Below, piece by piece: positions 32,916-42,045 of a stretch of DNA of 64,000 nucleotides. A model generated the notes under the pieces. That model was not told the DNA's origin. It made no database searches and saw nothing but the letters and a program-made list of their open reading frames with translations. The stretch's first letter is position 1, and each line of letters opens with the position of its first letter. A program made the position numbers and the translations under genes. Source of the stretch: Nocardia grenadensis NBRC 108939 (lineage in GTDB: Bacteria > Actinomycetota > Actinomycetes > Mycobacteriales > Mycobacteriaceae); the NCBI RefSeq assembly GCF_001613445.1, contig NZ_BDCJ01000025.1, positions 116,538-180,537 of the forward strand, in the 5' to 3' direction.

Positions 32916-33743
32916 ATGCCTGTGTGCACGACACGCGACAAAGTGAACATCTTCTACAAGGATTGGGGTAGTGGCCGCCCGGTCGTATTCATCCACGGCT
33001 GGCCGTTGAACGCCGACGCCTGGGAAGACCAGATGAAATTCGTCGCCGACAACGGGTACCGCGGTATCGCCCACGACCGGCGCGGGCACGGCCGCTCGGA
33101 TCAGCCGTGGGACGGTTACGATTTCGATACCTTCGCCGACGACCTGAACGATCTGCTGACGAGCCTCGATGTCCAGGACGCGACGCTGGTGGCACACAGT
33201 ATGGGTGGCGGTGAGCTCGCCCGCTATATCGGCCGGCACGGCACCGGGCGAGTACATTCCGCGGTACTGCTCTCGGCCATCCCGCCGCTGATGAGCAGGA
33301 CCGAGAGCAACCCCGAAGGTGTGCCGGACGAGGTTTTCGACCAGATCAAATCCGGGATCCTCGCCGAGCGTTCGCAATTCTGGAAGGACACATCGGAAGG
33401 TTTCTTCAGCGCGAATCGCCCGGGCAACAAAGTGACCCAGGGAAATCGCGACGCGTTCTGGTTCATGGGTATGCAGGAGAGCATCCAGGCCGGAGTGAAA
33501 TGCGTGGACGCGTTCGCGTACACCGATTTCACCGAGGATCTGAAGAAGTTCGATATCCCCACGCTGATCGTGCACGGGGACGACGATCAAGTGGTGCCGA
33601 TCGATGCGACCGGGCGTAAAACCGCCGAGATCATTCCGGATTCGACCTTGAAGGTGTATGAGGGCGGCTCGCACGGCATCGCCCTCGTCCCGGGGGACAA
33701 GGAGAAGTTCAACGCCGACCTGCTGGAGTTCCTCGACCGCTGA
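32916..33743 (+). CDS. Alpha/beta hydrolase of the cofactor-free haloperoxidase/esterase type
   Basis: A 275-residue alpha/beta hydrolase resembling non-haem chloroperoxidases and arylesterases. The oxyanion-hole HG is in VVFIHGWPLNADAWEDQ, the nucleophile Ser in LVAHSMGGGE, the Asp in IVHGDDDQVVP and the His in EGGSHGIAL. RRGHGRSDQPWDGYDFDTFA is the conserved beta4-alphaB region. GAAGGAGG supports the ATG at 32916. Physiological activity is most likely ester or lactone hydrolysis. Confidence 0.92.
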   Translation: MPVCTTRDKVNIFYKDWGSGRPVVFIHGWPLNADAWEDQMKFVADNGYRGIAHDRRGHGRSDQPWDGYDFDTFADDLNDLLTSLDVQDATLVAHSMGGGELARYIGRHGTGRVHSAVLLSAIPPLMSRTESNPEGVPDEVFDQIKSGILAERSQFWKDTSEGFFSANRPGNKVTQGNRDAFWFMGMQESIQAGVKCVDAFAYTDFTEDLKKFDIPTLIVHGDDDQVVPIDATGRKTAEIIPDSTLKVYEGGSHGIALVPGDKEKFNADLLEFLDR

Positions 33744-33814
33744 TACGCCGACCTGCCGGGCACCGGGCAGTCGAAGCGGTCCCGGCCCCGGGCGGGGATT
33801 GCCATAATGAGCGT

Positions 33815-34789
33815 GTGTACCGCAGAATCGCCGACACATTCGTGGATATCGGGCACCGGATCATGTACTCGGGCAAGATGGTCGGCGACTGTCTCGATCG
33901 CGATATCAGGAATGTCAGCAGCGGTCTGCCAGGGCACGGCGGCACCCTGCCCCGGGCAGACGAGCAGGGCTCGGACCTCATCGGTGGGATCGCCGCCGAT
34001 ACCGATTTCTACTCCGGCCTGCGCGCATGGAACGAAAGCAGCGACCCCTACACGCTGCGTTCGGGGCTGGACAGTGGCCGGATCAAGTTCCACGACTTCT
34101 ACAAGTACGTGGAGCACAACGAGTTGCCGGAACATATCGGCCCACTGACATCGGAAGGGTCTGATTGGACCATCAATCGCGCGTGGGGGCGCGCGATAGC
34201 CGCCAAGCGAGACCATCTCCACGAACAGGGGATAGCGGGGCGGGACTTCTCCCAGGCCATGTGGAAGTGGCAGGACGATATGGAACGCCAGGCCCGCGAG
34301 CTGGACGGCGAGCTCGATTTCCCGGCCGAGACAAGAAGTCGCGAGCCGCATTTCGGGAGGCTCTACCGGGGCGACTCCCGGCCCAAGGAAACGATCTTCG
34401 AGGAAGGCTTCCGACCACGCAGCACGATCGACGAACCGACGTGGTCGTGGACCGGTCACGACGGTCCGGGCGCGGATGACCGGGTATGTACTTCGCGAGC
34501 CCCGGCTCAGGCCGCCCGCTTCCCACTCGGTGACGACGGCGAAACGTTCGTGGTCCGAGATACGCGGAACGCTCACGATCGAGGAGAGGACGGCAAGGGA
34601 GCCCGAGAGCAGCTCGTGGTGGTCGATGGTGGGATACCGGCGGACAAGGTCGAGGGCGTGCTGATCGATCGGCACGACCCCGACAAGGGCTTCATCCCCA
34701 ACCCGAACTTCCGGCCAGAGGAACCGACACCGGTCAGGCCTCCGCGCGAGGACAGCGGCTGGGACAACATGGTCGTCGAACCATCGTGA
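33815..34789 (+). CDS. ADP-ribosyltransferase-like toxin candidate (pertussis/scabin type)
   Basis: A 324-residue protein. Residues 1-175 are an unrecognised helical domain without a signal peptide. From residue 182 an R-S-E-class mono-ADP-ribosyltransferase fold begins: GRLYRGDSRPKETIFEEGF places the NAD-binding Arg at 185, CTSRAPAQAARF resembles the Ser-Thr-Ser strand, and REQLVVVDGGIP aligns with the Glu-x-Glu loop before GGIP. The second, catalytic Glu of that loop is Leu267 here, so activity is doubtful. The GTG at 33815 follows a CATAAT box and is probably leaderless. No immunity gene is recognised nearby. Confidence 0.65.
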   Translation: MYRRIADTFVDIGHRIMYSGKMVGDCLDRDIRNVSSGLPGHGGTLPRADEQGSDLIGGIAADTDFYSGLRAWNESSDPYTLRSGLDSGRIKFHDFYKYVEHNELPEHIGPLTSEGSDWTINRAWGRAIAAKRDHLHEQGIAGRDFSQAMWKWQDDMERQARELDGELDFPAETRSREPHFGRLYRGDSRPKETIFEEGFRPRSTIDEPTWSWTGHDGPGADDRVCTSRAPAQAARFPLGDDGETFVVRDTRNAHDRGEDGKGAREQLVVVDGGIPADKVEGVLIDRHDPDKGFIPNPNFRPEEPTPVRPPREDSGWDNMVVEPS

Positions 34790-34883
34790 TCGACGTTCTG
34801 ATGCCGCAGGCGGGCCCGGCCGGTACTCGGCGACGATCTCGCCCCGGCGCGCGCACCCGTCGACATCTCCCGGAAACGGCACG

Positions 34884-34920
34884 GTCGTCGTAGTCCTCTC
34901 GTATCGAGGATTACGACGAC
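34884..34920 (+). terminator. Hairpin terminator candidate
   Basis: A 15-bp stem with one G-U pair (34884-34898 and 34906-34920) and a TCGTATC loop lies 95 bp after the toxin-like gene. There is no T-run; it also faces the end of the leftward MmgE/PrpD operon. Confidence 0.55.
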
Positions 34921-35021
34921 CGCGCGAACCCACGTTCGAGGGCTCTTCCGTTTTCCTGCGACGAAGACCGGCGGCCCGGTTCACGACGCGACCCGATCGC
35001 GCGTCGCCGGATCGGGAAGGA

Positions 35022-36458
35022 TCAGCCCCGGACGAGTGACATGAGACCGTCCAGCGATCCGGCCGACGGCAGGGCGAGCGCGCGCTCGGCGACCGTCCCC
35101 GCCTGCACCGCGGAGAGGTGGCCTTCCACGTTCAGATCGAACTTCAGTGTGAGTTCGTCGTCGGAGAGCGGGTTCGCCGGGCCGCCGCGGTTGTGGTCGA
35201 TACGCGCCTCGTGCCACTGCCCGTCACGGGTGCGCACCCGCAGCACGGCCGGGAACTGATGCGGGTAGATCTCGTCGCAGCGGGCGTCGGCGTGGGCGAC
35301 CACGAGCGCGGCCAACTCCAGCGTGCGCGGATCGCGCGCCGCTTCGTCGGTGAAGTCGGCATGGCCCACACCCAGGCCGGAACCGCCCAGCAGCGACCGG
35401 GCCACCGTGAACGGCCCGGAGAAGGCCGCGTGATAGCCCGACTCCGGGGCAGCCTTGGCGGCGGGCGGTTCGGCAATGGTGCGCAGCACCGGTGTCGGCA
35501 CGCCGAGGTCGATCTCCACGATCGCGTCCGGATCGACGCCGTCCGCTCGCAGCGCGCGGGCGGCATCGATACCGGCGTGGGTGAAGTGGTTGCACGGGTA
35601 CGGCTTGAAGAAGATCCCGGGTAGTTCCCAGTGCTCGCCCAGCCGGTCCACGACCTTGGCCGTATCCGCGCGGTCCCCGCAGAAGGCGTGCAGGAATCCG
35701 AACCGGCCCTCGATCACGGTGGGCGGTCCGGTGAGCCCGTGCCGGGCGAATTCCGCCGCGGTGACCCCCGAATGCGCGGCCCACCCGCAGTGCGCGCGCT
35801 TCACCGTGCCGCCGGTCCGGTTGGCCTCCAGCAGTCCGGCACCGAAGCTGGCGGCGATACCCATCGCGTCCGCGATACCTTCGGTGTCGAGGTCGTAGAG
35901 CATGGCCGCCGCGGCGGCGGAGCCGACGGCGCCGCAGATGGACGTCGCGTGCTGGCCGCGTTCGAAGAATTCGGAATTACCCAGCTCTTCGTCGTAGCCG
36001 CCCATGCCCAGGCGCACCGCGATCTCGATACCCACGCCCGCCGCGTCCAGGACCGCGGCGCCGGACGCGCCGGTGGCCTCACCGACCGCGAGAGCGGCCG
36101 GGACCACGGATGCCGACGGATGCAGTACCGACGGCAGATGGGTGTCGTCGGAGTCCATCGAATGCGCGAGAGTGCCATTCACCAGCGCGGCGGTGGCGGC
36201 GGGGAACCGTTCCCCGGTGCCGATACCGGTGGCCGCGGCGGCGCCGGCCCAGCCGCGTGCCACGGCCGTGACGGCCCGGGCCGACGGCTGTCCCTGGGCG
36301 GCGAGGGAGTTGCCGAATACATCGAGGACGCGGCGCGCAACGTCCTTGCGGAGTTCGGCGGTGAGCCCGGTGGCGCGGGTATCCGCGGCGAGCGCGGCGA
36401 GCCGACCGACCACGGTACCGGTGAGGTCGTGGCGGGCGGCGGGGGCGGCGGCGGTCAC
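35022..36458 (-). CDS. MmgE/PrpD-family protein
   Basis: A 478-residue member of the MmgE/PrpD family, which contains 2-methylcitrate dehydratase, cis-aconitate decarboxylase and related hydratases or epimerases of polycarboxylic acids. Conserved points are LAHSMDSDDTHLPSVLHPSA (active-site Asp and His), RGQHATSICGAVGSAAAAAM, ANRTGGTVKRAHCGWAAHSG and FKPYPCNHFTHAGIDAA. The GTG start overlaps the stop of the cyclase-family gene by 4 bp. It is the last gene of the IclR operon, so it should act late in the pathway. Confidence 0.92.
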   Translation of the reverse strand: MTAAAPAARHDLTGTVVGRLAALAADTRATGLTAELRKDVARRVLDVFGNSLAAQGQPSARAVTAVARGWAGAAAATGIGTGERFPAATAALVNGTLAHSMDSDDTHLPSVLHPSASVVPAALAVGEATGASGAAVLDAAGVGIEIAVRLGMGGYDEELGNSEFFERGQHATSICGAVGSAAAAAMLYDLDTEGIADAMGIAASFGAGLLEANRTGGTVKRAHCGWAAHSGVTAAEFARHGLTGPPTVIEGRFGFLHAFCGDRADTAKVVDRLGEHWELPGIFFKPYPCNHFTHAGIDAARALRADGVDPDAIVEIDLGVPTPVLRTIAEPPAAKAAPESGYHAAFSGPFTVARSLLGGSGLGVGHADFTDEAARDPRTLELAALVVAHADARCDEIYPHQFPAVLRVRTRDGQWHEARIDHNRGGPANPLSDDELTLKFDLNVEGHLSAVQAGTVAERALALPSAGSLDGLMSLVRG

Positions 36459-37294
36459 TTGGCCACCACCGCGACCGGGCGCACCGGCGAACCGGTACCG
36501 CCGGTGATACGTAGCGGTGCCATCACGAAGGTGAACTCGGTCAGGCCGCGGGCGCTCGCGTCCTCCAGGTTCAGGTGCTCGATGATGTGGATGCCGTTCT
36601 CCACCAGCAACACCCGGTGCACCGGCAACACACTGTGCCCCTTACCGGGCGGAATGTGTTCGAAGGCGGTGGTATCCGCGCCCGCGGCCACGATCCCGGC
36701 GGCGGCCAGCCACTGCGCCGCGCCCACATCGGCGCCCGGCACCCCGTCCTGCTGGCCGAGGTAGCGCTGGGCGTCGTCGAAATGCCGGGCCCAGCCGGTA
36801 CGGATGAGAACGACATCTCCGCGCCGCGGCGCCACCCCGGCCGCGTCGGCGGCGTCGCGCAGATCCTGTTCGGTGACGGCCTGGCCGGCCTCGAGGGCTG
36901 CCACGCCGCGCACCCGCGGCACGTCCAGCAGCAGTCCGCGCCGGAGCATGAAGGGGATCGTTTCCGCGCCCAACTGCGAGAACCGCCCACCGCGCTGTGC
37001 TTCCTCGGCATCGATATCGCCGTGCAGTTTGCCGCAGTGGCTGACATGGGACAGGGCGTCGACATGAGTGCCGACGTGCCCGCCGGTCACGATGATCTCG
37101 TTGGACGCCGATCCGCCGTCCGGGCGGACCATATCCCCGTGCCGGCGGATCAGGGTCATCCGGAACCCGGGGTGGTTGGGCGAGCAGGGCATTCCCGTCG
37201 TATACGGATGCCCGAGCTCGACGACGTCGACATCGCTGCTCACCACGGCGTGCAACAGCGCGTCCGGCACGGCGGAAACGGTCTGTTCGGTCAT
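36455..37294 (-). CDS. Cyclase-family hydrolase (kynurenine-formamidase-like, PF04199)
   Basis: A 279-residue metal-dependent hydrolase. The family motif with metal-binding His and Asp is GGHVGTHVDALSHVSHCGK, preceded by ELGHPYTTGMPCSPNHPGF and followed by RRGDVVLIRTGWARHFDDA. Members hydrolyse N-formylkynurenine, isatin and other amides or lactams. Here it could hydrolyse the amide left after hydantoinase ring opening. GAGGAG supports the ATG at 37294. It overlaps both neighbours by 4 bp. Confidence 0.9.
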   Translation of the reverse strand: MTEQTVSAVPDALLHAVVSSDVDVVELGHPYTTGMPCSPNHPGFRMTLIRRHGDMVRPDGGSASNEIIVTGGHVGTHVDALSHVSHCGKLHGDIDAEEAQRGGRFSQLGAETIPFMLRRGLLLDVPRVRGVAALEAGQAVTEQDLRDAADAAGVAPRRGDVVLIRTGWARHFDDAQRYLGQQDGVPGADVGAAQWLAAAGIVAAGADTTAFEHIPPGKGHSVLPVHRVLLVENGIHIIEHLNLEDASARGLTEFTFVMAPLRITGGTGSPVRPVAVVAK

Positions 37295-38133
37295 GCTTTC
37301 ACTCCTCGTACTGCGGTGGCCTCTGCCCGGTCGAGCACCACGCGGGCGTTCGCGACGACGGCGGGGTCGATGAATCTGCCGTTCTCGTCGAGAACCGCGG
37401 ATTCCCCCGCCGCCTGGGACGCGGCCGCGCACTCCACGATTCGCCGGGCTCGGCTCTGTTCCTCCGGCGACGGTGTAAAGGCCTGGTTGACGATGCCGAT
37501 CTGATTGGGATGGATGACCGAACGCCCGAAGAAGCCCTGGGCCCGGCCGGTGCGTGAGGTCTCCGCCAGTCCCGCCGAATCCTCGACCGCGGTCCAGACG
37601 CTTTGGACCGGTGAGGACAGTCCGGCGGCCCGCGCCGCGGTGACGATCCAGCCGCGCGCCCACGCCAGGCCGTCGGCTTCGGTGCGCAGGTCGGCGGCCA
37701 GATCCGCTTCGCCCAGCGCGATCCCGGTGACCCGCGGATGACATTTCGCGATTGCGGGCGCCGCGAGCAGGCCCGCGGCGGATTCGATGATGGCGTGCAC
37801 CTGGCAGGTGAGCCGGTCGGTCGTGGCCGCCACCGATTCGGGCGTTTCGGCCTTGGGCAGCCGTACCCCCGAGGGCGGGGTCTGCGCGGTGGCCAGTCCG
37901 GCGAGCTCGTTGTCCAGCCAGGACGACCCGATGGCATTGAGCCGCAACCAGATCCGACGCTCCGGTGGCGCCGTGCGCAGGGCGGCGAGGGCATTGGCCA
38001 GTGCGCGTTCCTTCGCGTGGACCGGTACGGCGTCCTCCAGGTCGATCACCACGGCGTCGGCGGCGCTGCCGATCGCCTTGCCGATCCGGTCGTCGCGGTG
38101 TCCGGGCACGTAGAGCCAGCTGCGCGGGGTCAT
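37291..38133 (-). CDS. HpcH/HpaI aldolase / citrate-lyase beta-like acyl-CoA lyase
   Basis: A 280-residue TIM-barrel lyase of the CitE type. Visible active-site residues are the Asp-Glu pair in VVIDLEDAVP, the Arg of WLRLNAIGS, the Glu of AIIESAAGLL and the metal-binding Asp in ALGEADLAADLR; the C terminus contains GRSVIHPNQIGIV. CitE-like proteins cleave malyl-CoA or citramalyl-CoA into acyl-CoA plus glyoxylate or pyruvate. With a CoA-transferase in the divergent operon this is a plausible last step. The ATG at 38133 overlaps the IclR stop (ATGA). Confidence 0.92.
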   Translation of the reverse strand: MTPRSWLYVPGHRDDRIGKAIGSAADAVVIDLEDAVPVHAKERALANALAALRTAPPERRIWLRLNAIGSSWLDNELAGLATAQTPPSGVRLPKAETPESVAATTDRLTCQVHAIIESAAGLLAAPAIAKCHPRVTGIALGEADLAADLRTEADGLAWARGWIVTAARAAGLSSPVQSVWTAVEDSAGLAETSRTGRAQGFFGRSVIHPNQIGIVNQAFTPSPEEQSRARRIVECAAASQAAGESAVLDENGRFIDPAVVANARVVLDRAEATAVRGVKA

Positions 38134-38924
38134 TTCGCCTCCACCGCGACGGGAGCCGGCGCCCGATGGCCCAGTGCTCGCGAAACCCGCTGCGCCGCCT
38201 CGACCAGTGCGCTCTCGTGGCGATCGCACGCTTCCTCGGTCATCCGGTAGCTCGGTCCGCAGACCGAGACCGAGCCGATCACCGCTCCGTCGGCCCCGAA
38301 CACCGGGGCGGCGATCGAACCCGCGCCCTCCTGGCGTTCGCCGGTCGACCGGCACACTCCCCGTTCCCGCGCCTCCCGCAACGCCGCGCGCAGCGACGCG
38401 GGGTCGACGATCGTGGTGGCGGTCAGCCGGGGCAGCGGTCGCGACAGCACATCGTCCTGTTCCTCCTCGGAGAGGTACGCCAGGATGATGCGCCCCGACG
38501 AGCCGCTGTGCAGGTCGAACCGGCGACCCAGCTCGACGGTCATCTTGATTTCCTGAGTACTCTCGACCTGATCGAGGTAGACGCGACCTCCTGGTAACCG
38601 GCCGGTGACGGTCGCCGTCTCGCCGGTGGCGCGCTGCAGGTCCACCAGGGCCTCGCGGGCCATCCGCCGCAGCGGGGATACGTCCAGTGCGCGGGCGCCG
38701 AGCGTCGCCGCCGCCGGGCCGAGCAGGTACCGGCGGGTCGTGGGCTCGTAGAGCAGCAGACCGCATTCGACGAAGGTCGTCAGGATGCGGTGGGCGACCG
38801 CCTTCGACATACCGGTCGAGCGGGCGATCTCCGAGACGCCGAGCGCGCTCGACCGGCGGCCGAACTCGAGCAGCACATCGGCTGCCCGGGCGGCAGACGT
38901 GGTGCCTCCACTGGAGGACTCCAT
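38130..38924 (-). CDS. IclR-family transcriptional regulator
   Basis: A 264-residue regulator. The winged helix-turn-helix includes LGVSEIARSTGMSKAVAHRIL and the wing ECGLLLYEPTTRRYLLG. The effector domain contains HSGSSGRIILAYLSEEEQD, ERGVCRSTGERQEGAGSIAAP and the C-terminal SVCGPSYRM. It leads an operon with three catabolic genes and is divergent from four more. Two palindromes of one type lie at the two promoters, so it probably controls both operons and itself in response to a pathway acid. Confidence 0.93.
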   Translation of the reverse strand: MESSSGGTTSAARAADVLLEFGRRSSALGVSEIARSTGMSKAVAHRILTTFVECGLLLYEPTTRRYLLGPAAATLGARALDVSPLRRMAREALVDLQRATGETATVTGRLPGGRVYLDQVESTQEIKMTVELGRRFDLHSGSSGRIILAYLSEEEQDDVLSRPLPRLTATTIVDPASLRAALREARERGVCRSTGERQEGAGSIAAPVFGADGAVIGSVSVCGPSYRMTEEACDRHESALVEAAQRVSRALGHRAPAPVAVEAK

Positions 38925-39004
38925 CGTGGCTCCGTTTCTGCGGGGTTTCCGTTGTTCCGACGGCGACGCTACCGGCGCGACCGACGTACATCTGAACAAA
39001 TTTG

Positions 39005-39019
39005 TACCGCTTAGCGAAA
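39005..39019. promoter_or_regulatory. IclR operator, copy at the iclR side
   Basis: TACCGC-TTA-GCGAAA is a near-palindrome whose core CGC-T[TA]A-GCG matches the perfect site at 39136-39152. It lies 81 bp upstream of the iclR start, over the probable leftward promoter. Confidence 0.7.
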
Positions 39020-39086
39020 CGATTGTCCAGGCCGCTCGACCGGCTCATGCATGGGTTTCGTCCGCGTTAATCGTTTATACAGGCAC

Positions 39087-39152
39087 TTGTGTCCGGATTG
39101 TCGAACGTGCATAGTGCAGGGGACCACATTCTTGCGTTCCGCTAAGCGGAAC
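39087..39152 (+). promoter_or_regulatory. Promoter and perfect IclR operator of the flavoprotein operon
   Basis: TTGTGT (39087-39092) and CATAGT (39110-39115) are separated by 17 bp. The perfect palindrome GTTCCGC-TAA-GCGGAAC at 39136-39152 follows the expected start point, a position suited to repression by IclR. The ribosome site AGGAGGAAGC lies just after, before the GTG at 39168. Confidence 0.75.
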
Positions 39153-39167
39153 AGACTAGGAGGAAGC

Positions 39168-40535
39168 GTGGACGGTCCGGATTTCGATCTCGTCGTCGCC
39201 GGTGCGGGCGGCGGCCTGGTCGCTGCGCTGCGCGCCGCCGAACTCGGCGCGAATGTGCTCCTGATCGACGCCGACGAGTACTTCCAGCGCGGGAACAACA
39301 CCTCGATGTGCACCGCGATGATCCCGGCCGCCGGCACCCGCTGGCAGCAGGCCGCGGGCGTCGTGGACAGCCCGGACCGGTTCCTCGCCGATATCGACCG
39401 CAAAACCGGCGGCACGGCCGATCACCGCCTGGCCCGGGCACTGGCCGAGTCGAGCGCGCGGCTGGTCACCTGGCTGGCCGACGCCCAGGAACTCGACCTC
39501 GAACTGGTCACCGACTTCCGCTACCCCGGCCACAGTGCCGACCGCTGCCACACCATCCCCGGCCGCCACGGCTCCAAGCTGCTCCGCCACCTGGTCGAAC
39601 GCACCCGGGCCCACCCGCGGATCGAACTCATCGCCCCGATGATCCTGCGGGAGGTGCATACCACCGACGGCCGGGTCACCGGGGTCGAGATCGCCACCCC
39701 GGACGGGAACGCCGAACAGCTGACCACACCCGCCGTCCTGCTCGCGACCAACGGCTTCGGCGCCGACAGCGACCTGGTGCGCCGCTGGATCCCCGAGATC
39801 GCCGACGCCCACTATCACGGCGGCCAGTTCAGCCGGGGCGACGCGTTGCGGATCGGGCAGGGTCTGGGGGCCGACACCGGTTTCCTCGACGCCTACCAGG
39901 GGCACGCGGCGCTCTCCTCGCGCAGCAAGACCCTCATCGGCTGGGCCACCGTCGTCCACGGCGGCGTCATCGTGAACAGCGAGGGCCGCCGGTTCGCACC
40001 CGAGACCACGGGTTATTCGGAATTCGCCGCCATCCTCGCGGCCCAGCCCGGCAGTGCCGGATGGATCGTCATCGACGAGCACATCGAAGCACTGTGCTCG
40101 GTGTTCGATGATTTCCGCGCGGTCGCCGAGAGCGGTTCGCTGATCCGCGCCGCCTCGGCGGCCGAACTGGCCGAACGGATCGGTGTACCGCCCGCGGCGC
40201 TGGAGGACGAACTCGGTGCCGCCCACCGGGCCGCGGCGGGCACGGAACCGGATCGGCAGGGTCGCACCGACGACCGCCACCCCCTCACCGCGCCCTATGT
40301 CGCCATCGCCGTGACCCCCGCCCTGTTCCACACCCAGGGCGGTCTCGTCGTGGACGAACACGCGCGGGTACTGGCCGGCGGTGTGCCGGTCCCCGGCCTC
40401 TACGCCTCGGGCGGCGCGGCCATCGGCATCTCTGGTCACGGCGCGGGGGGCTATCTCGCCGGTAACGGCCTCATCACCGCGCTCGGGCTGGCGTTCCTCG
40501 CCGCCGAGCACGGACACGGCCCGGTCGACGCGTGA
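39168..40535 (+). CDS. FAD-dependent dehydrogenase/reductase (fumarate-reductase flavoprotein type)
   Basis: A 455-residue flavoprotein of the FrdA/KstD/urocanate-reductase superfamily. The dinucleotide-binding fold opens at residue 4 (FDLVVAGAGGGLVAALRAAE, then LLIDADEYFQRGNN), and the C-terminal FAD segment is GLYASGGAAIGISGHGAGGY. Mid-domain residues RCHTIPGRHGSKLLRHLVE and LLATNGFGAD are typical. It likely adds or removes hydrogens at a C=C bond of the substrate. AGGAGG supports the GTG start. It is the first gene of the plus-strand catabolic operon. Confidence 0.88.
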   Translation: MDGPDFDLVVAGAGGGLVAALRAAELGANVLLIDADEYFQRGNNTSMCTAMIPAAGTRWQQAAGVVDSPDRFLADIDRKTGGTADHRLARALAESSARLVTWLADAQELDLELVTDFRYPGHSADRCHTIPGRHGSKLLRHLVERTRAHPRIELIAPMILREVHTTDGRVTGVEIATPDGNAEQLTTPAVLLATNGFGADSDLVRRWIPEIADAHYHGGQFSRGDALRIGQGLGADTGFLDAYQGHAALSSRSKTLIGWATVVHGGVIVNSEGRRFAPETTGYSEFAAILAAQPGSAGWIVIDEHIEALCSVFDDFRAVAESGSLIRAASAAELAERIGVPPAALEDELGAAHRAAAGTEPDRQGRTDDRHPLTAPYVAIAVTPALFHTQGGLVVDEHARVLAGGVPVPGLYASGGAAIGISGHGAGGYLAGNGLITALGLAFLAAEHGHGPVDA

Positions 40536-40573
40536 CCCAGATTTCACCTATCGGATATTCGCCAGGAGAAGAA

Positions 40574-42034
40574 ATGACCTCGTACCTGATCAAGAACGGC
40601 ACCGTGGTGCGCACCGACAACTCGGCTCCCGAGGAGGGCGAGGCCGCGGACATCCTGATCGTCGACGGCAAAATCGCCGCCATCGGCGCGAACCTGGAGT
40701 CCGCGGATGCCGAGATCGTCGACGCGTCCGGCAAGCTGATCTTCCCCGGCGTGGTGGACGCCCACCAGCACTGGGGTATCTACAACCCGCTGGCCGAGGA
40801 CACGCAGACCGAATCCCGCGCGAGCGCCCAGGGCGGTGTCACCACCGCGCTGACCTATATGCGGACCGGGCAGTACTACCTGAACAAGGGCGGCGCCTAC
40901 GCCGACTTCTTCCCGGAGGTGCTGGACGCCGCGGCCGGTCGCAGCTATATCGACTACGCGTTCCACCTGGCGCCCATGTCCAAGGAGCATATCGGCGAGA
41001 TCCCGGATCTGGCCTCCGACCAGGGCGTGACCTCGTTCAAGATCTTCATGTTCTACGGCAGCCACGGCCTGCACGGACGGTCCACCTCGCAGAGCGATTT
41101 CCTCATGATCCCCTCCGACGAGCGCTATGACATCGCGCATTTCGAGTTCGTGATGCGCGGGGTGCAGAAGGCGCGCGAACAGTTCCCCGAACTCGCCGAG
41201 CACATCTCGCTGTCCCTGCACTGTGAGACCGCCGAGATCATGAGCGCCTACACCAAGATCGTCGAGCAGGAGGGCGAGCTCAGCGGTCTCGCCGCCTACA
41301 GCGCGTCCCGCCCGCAGCATTCCGAGGGCCTGGCCGTGACCATCGCGTCCTTCCTGGCCGACGAGACCGGCCTGCCGAATATCAACCTGCTGCACCTGAG
41401 CTCGGCCAAGGCGCTGAAGGCCGCCATGAAGATGGCCGAGGCGTTCCCGCACGTGAACTTCCGCCGCGAGGTCACCATCGGTCATCTGCTCACCGATATC
41501 GACAACGCGAACGGCTTGGGCGCCAAGGTGAATCCGCCGATCCGCCCGCGCGAGGACGTCGAGGCGCTGTGGGAGCACCTGCTCGCCGGCAATATCGACT
41601 GGGTCGTCTCCGACCACGCCTGCTGCAAGGACGAGGTGAAGTTCGGCGAGGACCGCGACGATGTGTTCGCCGCCAAGTCCGGTTTCGGCGGCACCGAGTA
41701 CCTGCTACCCGGGCTGGTCACCGAGGGCCGCAAGCGCGGTCTGTCGCTGCGCCGGATCGCTCAGCTCACCGCGTCCAACCCGGCCGACCGCTACGGCCTG
41801 CCCGGCAAGGGCCGCCTGACCGAGGGCGTCGACGCCGATATCGCGATCGTCGACCCGAACCGCACCTGGACCGTACGCGCCGCGGACTCCGAATCCACTC
41901 AGGAGTACACGCCGTTCGAGGGCTTCGAGCTGACTGCCGCGGTCACCGACACCTTCGTGCGCGGTAACCGGGTCCTGGCCGACGGCGTGGTCACCGGCGA
42001 GCCCGCGGGCCGCTACATCTCGCGCCCGTACTGA
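40574..42034 (+). CDS. Hydantoinase/dihydropyrimidinase-family amidohydrolase
   Basis: A 486-residue cyclic amidohydrolase. The metal site is visible: HxH in VDAHQHWG, the probable carboxylated Lys in VTSFKIFMFYG, His in LSLHCETAE and LLHLSSAKA, and Asp in WVVSDHACC. ASNPADRYGLPGKGRLTEG and ADIAIVDPNRTW are the usual C-terminal beta-sandwich signature. These enzymes open cyclic amides such as hydantoins, dihydropyrimidines, allantoin and cyclic imides. AGGAG precedes the ATG at 40574. Context favours catabolism of a heterocycle rather than pyrimidine salvage, as no ureidopropionase gene is present. Confidence 0.92.
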   Translation: MTSYLIKNGTVVRTDNSAPEEGEAADILIVDGKIAAIGANLESADAEIVDASGKLIFPGVVDAHQHWGIYNPLAEDTQTESRASAQGGVTTALTYMRTGQYYLNKGGAYADFFPEVLDAAAGRSYIDYAFHLAPMSKEHIGEIPDLASDQGVTSFKIFMFYGSHGLHGRSTSQSDFLMIPSDERYDIAHFEFVMRGVQKAREQFPELAEHISLSLHCETAEIMSAYTKIVEQEGELSGLAAYSASRPQHSEGLAVTIASFLADETGLPNINLLHLSSAKALKAAMKMAEAFPHVNFRREVTIGHLLTDIDNANGLGAKVNPPIRPREDVEALWEHLLAGNIDWVVSDHACCKDEVKFGEDRDDVFAAKSGFGGTEYLLPGLVTEGRKRGLSLRRIAQLTASNPADRYGLPGKGRLTEGVDADIAIVDPNRTWTVRAADSESTQEYTPFEGFELTAAVTDTFVRGNRVLADGVVTGEPAGRYISRPY

Positions 42035-42045
42035 GGAGTTCGTAG

